A stretch of DNA of 64,000 nucleotides, taken from assembly GCF_014851395.1 (NCBI RefSeq), contig NW_024043372.1, positions 20,878,977 through 20,942,976 on the forward strand, read 5' to 3'. Source of the DNA: Micropterus salmoides (Eukaryota > Chordata > Actinopteri > Centrarchiformes > Centrarchidae). The position numbers and the translations under genes are program-made. This document shows positions 1 through 10,900 of this stretch, piece after piece. How positions within the stretch are numbered: the first letter of the stretch is position 1; the number at the start of each line of letters is the position of its first letter. The notes beneath the pieces were generated by a model. It was given only the letters and a program-made list of their open reading frames with translations, searched no databases and was not told the DNA's origin.

Positions 1-2068
1 GTTTTTTGTAAAAACAAAAAGTAGAAGAAGGTGCTACTAAATGAACCCTGTGTGACCTTATTGTCTTTGCTCGTTTGTTCGTCACATTGCACATATTCTT
101 TTTACTGTGAACATTTGCACTTCCCTTGGTTAATATTTTGCAGGTTCATCCTTGCCACAGATTGCTCCTCACTGCCTCTCTTAAGCCACACACTCTCATC
201 CCCGGCCCTCTGCACTACCCTCTCTATCTATCCTGTCTCTCAAGCCATGTTCTTTCCTCCATCTCCCCAGACCTGCCATCCTCCAGTGCTCCCCCAGATG
301 CCCTCGGACTTTCCCTCCTTTCCCCATCACCAGACTGCCACACAAAAACTATACACCTGTTCCCACTTCCCTCATCAGCACTGCAGTTACCTGGCCTACT
401 CTGCCCACTCATCAACTGCAACTTATGCTGCGTTTCAGGCAACTCGGTAATGTCCAACCTCCAACTACAAAAAAGCACCATGGAACGGCACTTGAAGTTG
501 AAGTTCTTACTTGTGAACTCAGAGGAAAAATATGTACCCCGACTTCACGAGAAGCAGCTGAATGACGTCACACAACAATGGCAGCTCCCATGGAAGCACA
601 CATTGTAAATGGTAAATTACAAATTAAAAGGCAACATAAAGTATATTTGCCTGTAAAAAATAATATACATTATTATAGTAAAACCTGTTATGCATGTAAA
701 TTGATGTAGAAATATTTTGCTAATGTTATTAGGTAGCTAGTTACAGTAAACAATCTGAAAGTCATCTTCTCTGCACAAAAGTTATTCAGGAAAACAAACA
801 GTTACTGACTTTTGAGGATTACAAACCGATTGCTAGTCTGGTACACAGTTAACAAGTAACTTATATTTATGTGACTTGTTTTCATTAAAACAGCAATCCT
901 TTTAATTAACACCAAGGGCATTGCTGAGGTCCAATTGTGTGTATAAAAAATAAACATCAGTTTGTCACAGCATTGTTTTTCTTTCACTTTCATGCACCTG
1001 TCACTCTTTGAGGTCAGAAATTTCCAAGTTAAAATTTTGGAGTTCCAAGCAGTCTGTAACGCAGCATAATTCCCTCATCAGTCACTCACAATATATTCCA
1101 GTTCACATCCCTTCTCTTTTTGCTAGGTCATCAAAGTTGCCATGAGCCTAGTTGCCTTGCTGGTGTTTGCATTTGAGTTTTCATTTCCTGGACCTGCATC
1201 TGACTGCCAGCCCACTGGTCTGCCAGTTTGCCTACCTGTACCTGCCTGCCTGCCAACACCTGCCTGTAAGCTCATTCATGAACAATAAATCATTGAACTG
1301 CACCAGTCTGCCTGTTCTGTCTGCATTTGGGTCCAATCCCCATTGCCCTGCATAACCCACTGTGACAATCCTCTTTGTTTTAAACACTGTACAACCATTT
1401 CATTTAAATAACTTTTTAAAAATTAATTAATTTTCGTTTTTTATGCACCAAAATACCAAGACACATTCTTTGTACGTGAAAACCTACTTGGCAATACATC
1501 TGTTTCTGTATCTGAATGCTTTACTAACAATGAGTTGAATTAATTTAATGTATATGATCAAACAGTTACTTTAATTTGGATATAAATGCATATTGAAAGT
1601 TAAAAATGATTACTCGTCAATTATAGATTGCATTGCAGATTCTGTTTGAACTTTATACTGGTGATGAGTCTCATCCTTACCTACAGTATGTTGCATGTTA
1701 CTGTCAAACAGCAGGTTTACTAGTATTTCACATCAGAACGTACTTAACAAAGTGTTGTGTGCAGTAAGGACATACTTGACATAGAAAGTAGCTCTACAGC
1801 AATATAGTAATATTTCAAGTAAAAAAAACTGTCTGAGCAGCATGTTTTACGGACTACACAGCATTGTAAATCTGTGAGTATTCGTCTACATTCTGTACAA
1901 TAAAGCCAGTGAGTAAAATTTAATAGTAACCAATTATGTCATAACTAAGACTTTTAGGCAAATACTACAAAAGTAAGAAACAGGTTGTCAAAGACATAGG
2001 TAATGTTTCTCAAACAGAAGAAGAAAGAGGTGAAATATGTGGAGCTATTTAAAAGAGAATTTACTTGC
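1..2068. other. cacna2d2 intron 20 (continues off the window), repeats only
   Basis: No cacna2d2 exon is visible. Bases 120-420 are CT-rich, 425-600 hold a dispersed fish repeat (ctgcgtttcaggcaactcgg, cttcacgagaagcagctg) and 1200-1370 hold a retroelement-like 3' end. The rest is AT-rich unique sequence. Two overlapping plus-strand frames at 31-608 lack splice sites or recognisable domains. Confidence 0.5.
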
Positions 2069-4834
2069 CTCATCAATTGACTTGATAAGTGTTTTGACCT
2101 GCATTTCACCTGGTCTTCCGTCAATCATTTGTCGTCTGATCTAGAGAATGAAAAAACACAAAGTGTTGAGAATTATTGTGAGCCAGCTGTCAGGTGTGGA
2201 GAAGAAGATTTTCAGAGACTGACGAAGTTTTACACAGCAACGTTTAATGAGACTTGGCCAAGGAGAAACAGTGTCAGCATCCAACGTGTAAACACAAGCA
2301 ATGCTAACACCAACATCTTTTGGTCCCTTTTTATGTTCCTGTCTTCCCCTTAGTGCCTGTAGGTTTCTCTATTAGGTTACCTTCCACCTAGAACAACTAA
2401 TCTATCTGATGTTTAGATTCTAATGCTTCGCCATATTGGAATCTCTCACTATCCCTTAGTTGTACCCTTATCTGTGGAGTCAGTGTGTTCTTGTAAACAT
2501 TTTTGTTGGACTTAACCTTGTAAAATTCCCAGAGAACACTGATATCTGCTAGTCTGACGTCTGAGCTACTGTCTCTAACTAATCAGTCTATTATTGTCAT
2601 CTTGACCAGTACATGTGAGAAATACCTGAAGTCATAAATGTCGGATAAACACTTAGGGGTCAGCTAAACTACTCTAAGCTTTACCTGTCTTACCTTTCCC
2701 TGTTACATCAACTAAGACACCTAAGAAATATTCTTAACACAAAGCAGTCTTTTTCAGTCACTCATCTTACTGAAACATGTGGGCGTTCAGTTACCTGCAC
2801 TGAACACTGCAGAATGGTAGGCAGATAGTCCCGAGGCAGATAATGTTGTTCACTGGCCTGGTAATAACTTTGAACATGAGCTTTACAATGGTAAGGAACA
2901 GATAATGCCTGAAAACAGAAACTTTTCCGTTATAGTTAGCACTAAGTGCTTACCTCCTCTTTGTTGCTGTCCTCCACCTCTGCATCCAGGAAGTCCAGTG
3001 TCACAGGCTCAGGGAGGTTCACAAGCTGAGAGTTGTTGTAGAAAAATACATTAACATCAACTGTAGAACAGGTATATCAGCATCGTAATTGTATGCCTCC
3101 ACCAACCAGTCAAGTTGTAGTTTATATCCATGTCTGTCCAGACTCATAATATATATAGTGAACACTTGGAAGGAATTGAATATATATATATATAGGTATA
3201 AAGTGTATTTTCTGACTAAATAAAGTTATCACTATATGATACATATTGTATATATAACTCCAGTGAATAAACACGCACACATGTACTTGATTACTATGTA
3301 AAGATGGATTCTTATAGAGCATAGCCCAATAAAATGTGTTGCTTTTGTTTTCTCTTTACATTTGTAGATGTGAAGCCTGTCTATGAGCTGTAGGTGAAAC
3401 CCATTCACAAGATCATAATTAGCTAGGCGCGCTCAAATACGCTGTTTGCATATAGCTCAAAAGCAGTGGACGTTTGTGCCAAATTTGAAGAAATTCCTTC
3501 CAGGCGTTTCTGAGATATTGCGTTCATGAGAGAGGGATGGACTTACGGACCACCCGAAAACCTAATGTCTCTGGTCACAGCTATCACCAGTGCAGAGGCA
3601 TAAACAATCGTAATTTGAGACCAAAAGTTTTGTTATAGACCCCTATTCTTATCCATATGCCTCCCCCTCCCTGCTACCCGTGGGATGTTTTTGGCAGGTT
3701 TAATGTACATCACCTTTGGCTGAAGATTAGGGTGAAGGAGAAGATATCCATTTGGATCAATGGCAAATATGTATCCATTGGCTCCAAGCTGTTGAGGAAG
3801 TAAAAAAGCCACAGATAGCAGTTCATCACAAGTACAATGAAGAAAAATGTGACTAATAATGGTGCTAATGTGATGTACATACATTGTACCGTGGTGTTAG
3901 TCGCTTTATCTCATCAAGATGCACGTCGACTCCCATGACACCTAATATTAGCTGATTCTGGTCAGACAGAAGCAACAATGCATACAGATAGTTACTGACT
4001 TTCTTGCCAAAAGTTAGATGATACCATAAATCCCACTCTTATGTCTGTCTGATAAATATGTAGCTGGAGGCAGCAGCAGGTTAGCTGAGCACCAGGAAGT
4101 CGCTGCACCTTGCCAAGAAATAGTCAAGGCACATAACCCACCATAAAACCTGTTTCCAGTCTTACCCTCTCCTACCTCTAGGTTCATATTTGCTGTACAG
4201 TCGCAAGAGCAGTATCAATCTTCTCATCTAACGCTTGGCAAATAAGTATATATTTCCCAAAATGTCATTCCTTTACAAGTAGACATTTAATATTCAGAGT
4301 ATAACTAGTTGTGTTACCTGTGAGTTTCCATCCATGGTGAGATTAAAAACAGGTAAAGTCCCAGTTACTACCATGCCAAGACCCTACAGAGTCCAAAGAC
4401 AAAGTCCAAAATCATATAAGCATATGAGTATTTGTATTCAGTTTGTATGCTTGGTGGCTTCACTGTATTTGATCACACATAGCCTACAGGATCATGCAGT
4501 CTCACCAAAGCATCCTGATACACATTGGTCCACTGAACCTGCTTGGCATCGTCGCCTGCCAGAACCATGGGGCGTCCCAGCACGTCAAGGTACTCCTGAC
4601 AAAACAAGAGAGATACGTGACCGGCTGGAGCTGCAAAAACAGCCAACAACATTAGGCCAAGGGGAGAATGGGTGTGCAAACAAATGGAAGAAGATGTTTT
4701 TTTTACAGAGGGAGTGAGCGCCACAAGGAGAAATAGAAACAGTAAATGGGGATCAGCTGTGTCAGAGGCACTAGACAAACCCACCTGGGTGTTAATCCTT
4801 ATTGCACAGATGGAACGGATCTCAAAATAGTAAC
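2069..4834 (-). CDS. cacna2d2: cacna2d2 exons 14-20 (end of VWA, Cache region)
   Basis: Exon 14 is 4834-4785, exon 15 is 4595-4506, exon 16 is 4383-4318, exon 17 is 3957-3883, exon 18 is 3788-3714, exon 19 is 3025-2954 and exon 20 is 2140-2069. They read GYYFEIRSICAIRINTQ, EYLDVLGRPMVLAGDDAK, GLGMVVTGTLPVFNLT, NQLILGVMGVDVHLDEIK, LGANGYIFAIDPNGYLLL, EPVTLDFLDAEVED and IRRQMIDGRPGEMQVK. Exon 14 differs from the usual EIPSIGAIR at two residues. The donor of intron 20 is GC (2068-2067). The exon after DE, expected to start RYID, was not found down to base 1, so intron 20 runs at least 2 kb. Confidence 0.94.
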
Positions 4835-4871
4835 CTGGCGCGCGACAGAGAAAAAAGTCAAACAGAGGGAG

Positions 4872-4917
<46 letters not shown>

Positions 4918-7900
4918 GAGCATGTGTGAGCGATGCTATTGAAAAAAACCCATAGGAGTAGTGCTCATAAATATTCCACATTTTACTAGATGTTACTAGA
5001 CCAGTAACTCAGCCACTTAACTCCCACAGATATGAAGCTTAAAGAGGAATATCACTGAGCTTTAAAACTGAGGTATCTGTGTTCAGAAAAATGAAAGAGA
5101 AAACAAATCTGTGTGAACAAAAGTGTGCTGACTTTTGTGAGCACCATTAAGCCACTGTCCCTGCAGGAGCACAAAGAATCCTCATGAATACAAGTTCTTC
5201 TGTGAAGATCGATGTCAGCTCTCAAACAAGGGCAAATCTGATCTTTGAGAGGAAAACTGAGCAAACAGAACCTTGTGAGGACAACACTGGTCTGCTCACA
5301 GATCTGAAAGCCAGGCCCATTAGTAGGATCAAACTTAGTGGTTTATTTGTTTGTTATTTTGTCTAAGCATTTATTGATAAATATACAGAAGACTTTTAGT
5401 AGTATGGACTGAGTGGGCTTATTATAGCAATACATTTAAAGATTGTCTGCTAAGCTAAAAATACATGTACTCAACTTTATCTATCTATACTTTTTAACAA
5501 TGATCCTGTTTGGACAGTACAAAAAGTAAATATTCTATAATTAGCTTTTGATTATTCTTATATTTTTTGCTATTGCAAGTGAACTACAGATTGCAGTGTT
5601 TACTTTAACACTTCAAAACTTTATTGTATCAACATATATCTTTTTGATAACATGGAGCAGTTCCATTTGTATTGTGTAACTGTATTACTCTCTGCAGTGA
5701 TTCCTCACCAGGCGGCACTTCTGCAGTTGACGGGGGGTATGTGGAAATCTCAACTAATTAACCAAACTGAAAATGGCTAAATAAAAATACACTCAATATA
5801 TTTGCATATTTAATCAGGAAAATAAAAAACCAAAATAGTATTACAAATTAGTTCTATGCTGATCTTTAGTAAATTCAATAACCAGTAAGTTGGCCATCAA
5901 TCTGAGTGAGTGAAAACTAGTAGAGAAGCAAGTAGAGAAGTTGAAATAGTTGGGTATAAACAATGACTTAACTGCTGAAACTGTCCAAGTGAAACGTAAT
6001 CATTTCCAATAAGTTTTATATTATTATTATTAGTTATATTATATTATTACCATTATTTATTGTGTTAACTAACATCCAGTTTATAATCTAATAATAAGAA
6101 CATATTTGGAACATGATGATGAAGGAATACTCAAGGTCATCTGAAAGGGCTGTTGAGGTGCATATGGGGAATGTAATAAAATGAATGAATCACATATTAA
6201 CTTCAGCTCACCTTTATTGGTGCATGCGATCCATTGTAAAGGTGTGACATCATAGTTGTGTTGACCCACAGAAAAGGTGAAAACTCGAACCTTAGGGGGA
6301 CAAATCAAGAAAATTAAAGCTTTCAGAGGCTGATTAATATGCTGATGATATTTTCAAATGCTGGATATAACTGAAAAGTTTCTGTTATGGTGAAATGATC
6401 TGAAGAAAACCAACTGTTTTGTTTGGCCAGTTGTATTGCATGAAGACATCCTGAGCTCTGTCCTCTCCTCCGTCGGTAAACAGCATGATTATTTTATTGC
6501 AGTTGGCCCGCGGGACATTTGTCTTCTGAAAAATACATTTAAAAGTGAGATGAATGAAAATGAACAGTAGGGCTGGTCAATGCAGTAAAACAGTGTGTGG
6601 AGACACTAGTATTGACATAATCCCCAGTCGATGTAAATCAATATTACACTTGCATTTAACAGCTGGTTGAAGGCAAAATGAAATCCAGACTTGTAATCAG
6701 TGGTGCCTTTAGCCTGCATCTGCTGCACTGCATCCTTGAAGATCTTTTTATTGCGCACGTTAGCCTGGACGAGATGTTTGAAGCAGGGAACCACAGCCTC
6801 GGCCTTCTCGTTAAACTGAAACACAGCAGGAGAAGGAAATAAGTATAACAACAAGACAGAGAGATGTGGAATGATGGAGAATCAGGGATGAAGGGTCAGT
6901 AAGTTTTAGCAGATACTAACCCTGGCCACGTTGACATAGTCATCATCAGACAAAGTGTCCAGCATTTCCATCACTGACGCTTTGATCAGTTTCAGGGTGA
7001 GTCCACTGACACTGCCGCTCCTGAGGAAACCCACAAGTATCATCCCAGTCAAATACATGCATAGAGACAAAAGCAAACACAAGCAAAAAGATAACTTTAC
7101 ATACAAATATGCAACATTACACAGCAGCACATGTTTCAGTTTCAAGTATTTACTATAACGGAAGGTGTACAGTATGTGAGCCCAGCTGCAGTTAATATGA
7201 ATAAAGTCCTGCCAAATGCTGTTTAAGACACATTCTGTGCAAATTAGTTGTGGAGCTGCATTTGTGCACTCTCCACACAACAGTGGAGGATATGTGAGGA
7301 ACTGTTAGCTCAACAAATAGATCAGTGGTTGCACTGTAATGTAAAACCCTGTCAAGAGTCTTCAGTAGTGCTGAAACACATGCTCCCTCCAGATGTTCAA
7401 TCACAGACATGATTTCCCCTGCCTCAGTGATAAATCCTTATCAGCGGCTATTTGTTTGTATTTCCAGTCCCGCATTTTGCAGTCCACAGAGGAATGGACT
7501 AATGTACAGTGCATTAACCCAAACACAATTTTCAGCAGAGCTGCTAAAATTGCAGGCACAAAAAGCCTTAATGTAACCCGAGTGAAAATATGGAAAAACA
7601 CTATTTAGTCCATAAATTCTGTCTGAATGAATAATTATAAAGCCAATTATCTTCAGGTTTGGGGCCTATAGTTTTTTTTTAGCAGTATTTCTTCGTTATT
7701 TGTACTTGAATATGTGGCTGCCTCAGTCTGAACAAACAAATATGTTTCATGTTGTGAAAGGTCACTCATGAGGGCTTCTCTTCTATTTTTCCCTTTCAAC
7801 TCAGTAATAGGATTCATTAACCTTGCAAAGAGTGCCAATGAACGATCCATCAATTGCAACCATGGGGACAGCACAGTCACACAGCGGGCCGCTGTACTCG

Positions 7901-10900
7901 ACCATGACCATGAGTTTGAATACACTCAGCAAAACATTCTTTTGATCTACATTTGATCTATCATAGAAACAGGAAACAGTGGATAAGACACACGCCTCTG
8001 GTGTGAGAGACCCGGGTACGAATCCACTGTGAAACGCCACTGTGTCCATGAGCAAGACACTTAACCCCTACTTGCTCCAGAGGTGTGCGACCTCTGACAT
8101 ATATAGCAATTGTAAGTGGCTTTGGACAAAAGCGTCAGCTAAATGTAAAAATAAATAAATAAATAAACTTATCACTTATTAAACAAAAGTACTTCATGAA
8201 ATACATGAGGAAAAAATGTAATTAAAATAAAAAAAAAATAAAAATGGAAATCACAAATAAGTAAAACAGACTGAGGAAAAAAACTAGAATAAGTAGCAAC
8301 TTTATATAACTACAACAAAAACCTTAAGATAAAACAGGCTGCTCAGATGAAATCACAATATGCCTTCCGATAAAAGTGCTCTGTCCGAAGGTAACAAAAT
8401 CCACCTACCAACACCTCTAAAGCTAACTAATTAATAGTTCAGACACTTCGTTGTTAGCATGGCTTAGACTTTGTCAATCTCGTTATCCGACTCTGTAACA
8501 GAAAGGGAAAAAATGAATTTTCCAAAATGTTGAACTTTTCCTTTAAATAGTAAACGATCTTTCGTAAAGCTCATGTTTCATCAGATTGTATCTACTGTAT
8601 CTTCTGCTGTTTTATAGCACTGTGAAACTGCTTGTACAGGCCATTTAGATTTTGTTCTAGTGTCTGAATCATCTCTAACGTAACTTTTAGGCTGTTAGAC
8701 ATAAGCAACATGAGCTGCACTCTCAGCTGGTTTTGGTGCACAGTCAGTGACAGGTGCTCTGTTTTTCCATGACAATACAACTTTAGTCTTGCTTCTTTCT
8801 CTAGTTTTGCTGGCATATAGGACCAGAACCATGAAGAAGCTGCACACTTATGTGAAATAACCCCATAGATGGGCTCTTCACTTCAAACGCAAGGAAGGCT
8901 GAAGAAAACTTCACGGATGGAAGTATGTTTTTTTTTATTCACTGGGAAACAAGCAGCATACTCTACATTTACATGTTAGCCAATTACTAAACCCAATTAC
9001 AAACCAAACTTTGTGATTGAAATGTAATTAATTACTTACACATCAACAAGAATGACCATGTCTTTGGGGGACGAGGCTCCCTGGATGTACCTATGACAAA
9101 GGAAACACGAGGATTCAATACTTCAACCCTGTTAATCTATTGTACTTCAAAAGATGTTTTAAGCAGCATACTGTACCAGGGCCTCCTCCTGACGTCATAT
9201 AAGTCGATTTTATCAGGGGCTTTCCAAGGTGTGGCTGAAAAAGACAAATATGTTTCCCTCATACTGTTAATTAATATCAATTTATGTCAATTTAAAATGA
9301 CAGACAAAATTCAGCCTTCATATTCAACATGGGGTGAGGAAGCACAGGAACGGATGCTAAAACCTACCTGGGTAGTAGCGAGTGACACCCGTCGCACTCC
9401 CAAACGCTTGCCAAAGTAGTGACGGATCCTCCCGACTGTTGTCCATGAACACTTTCTCCAGCGCCTGCGTCCAGTTCAACTCATTCAGAATGACTGGAGC
9501 TGATGGGAAAAGAGTGAAACTTGTTAGATGTGCTCCTGAAAATATGTGAATACGTAATAAGAACTTCACTTGCCTCCTTTATAAATATCTGTGGGTATTT
9601 GAACAGCCGTGTGGGAATAGTTGACGTTGTTTTTGAAGTTTGGATCATACACAAACTCCAGCTTGATGTGCGAAGGATTTTCCACCTCCCCTTCTCCGTC
9701 CATTGAATACTATAAGAACAAGAGAAACGACCACTGCATCAGTTTTTAAAGTCTCTTTATTTCAATCAGACACTTTTGATTTTGCAAACAAATCCAGTAA
9801 TCTTCCTTCTGTCGAATGGCCACAGTAAATACAAACAAAGCAGACAAAACAGTTTATCCGTCCCTTACTCACATAATCCAGCTCTGCCTTTGAGTCATAA
9901 TAAGCCATGTCCAGCTCCTAGAGGAAAACAGATGCAGACATGAGGAAGCTGCAATGTTGACAACTGTGAAACAACATGTGGACGAGTAGTCATATGAACA
10001 TACAGGTCAAGTCAACTTCTAGACACATGGAGGGTACTCAATTAGGGTTGCAACAAGACCATTTTCATTAATTATAATTAATCTTCACTATCGATTTACC
10101 ATGTCAATCCTCAAAACTGCATTTTTGTACTTCTTTCCTTTATCTAACTCTTAAGTCTCACATTAGCTTAAAAAATATGGATGTAATGAACATTTTCTTT
10201 CAGATAATCAGAGCTCTTCACAAATAAACAAAATGATTGGATGTACTGCAGTCAAAATCTATGATAAGTTTAGGTTTCACCAAGAAAAATCCAAATGTGT
10301 CAAATCTGATAGCTCATTACACAATAGTAACACAGCTCACAGAGACTATGGCCATACAACAGCACCGTAACTTGTGAATAACATAGGCTACTATTTACAG
10401 TCATGATAATGAACTCTTAACAGCCATTTCCATTTCGGGAGAGTGGGACACAAACAAACATATGCTGCCTGGATCACCATAGCAACATTCAAAGAGGGGT
10501 TACAATTAGGCATCATAGCTAATTTTCTCACAAGAACCAAGTCTATTAGTGTGCTGATTTCCAGTGAGATAGACCAAACAGTTCACGCGTAAACCTCACA
10601 TAAAAGGTGGAACTGATATGTTTAATCTATCAATATTGTGCAATGAATTCATCTTTCGTCCGTATTGTAAAATGGCTACAATTATGACAAATGTCCATCA
10701 GAAGTTACCACATCCCAATGTTGAGATGTTTCTACAGTTTCTACAAACTGGTCATTTAAAAATGTTTAGTTTACAATGATATAAGATGTAGAAAAGCAGA
10801 AAATCCTTGTGTTTGTGAAGCTGTAACCACCAAATGTTTTGCTATTGTTTTCTGCTCAGTACTGTCACATTATGAATCAGTAGACAGGCTGCAAGGCTTG

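Noticed and set aside
31..608. Two overlapping plus-strand open frames of 139 and 160 codons
   Set aside because: Low-complexity CT-rich sequence running into a dispersed fish repeat, with no domain or splice logic.
4746..4981. Frames rich in RERE or SLSL on either strand
   Set aside because: Translation of the (AG)n microsatellite.
5690..5760. Possible cacna2d2 exon 14 in this stretch
   Set aside because: No alpha-2/delta similarity; the true exon 14 was found at 4834-4785.
7972..8045. tRNA gene
   Set aside because: Only degenerate A and B boxes with a SINE body attached; no complete cloverleaf.
9565..9575. GT donor four bases beyond the GC donor of cacna2d2 exon 6
   Set aside because: It would shift the frame into exon 7 and break the conserved YKG-PVILNEL reading.
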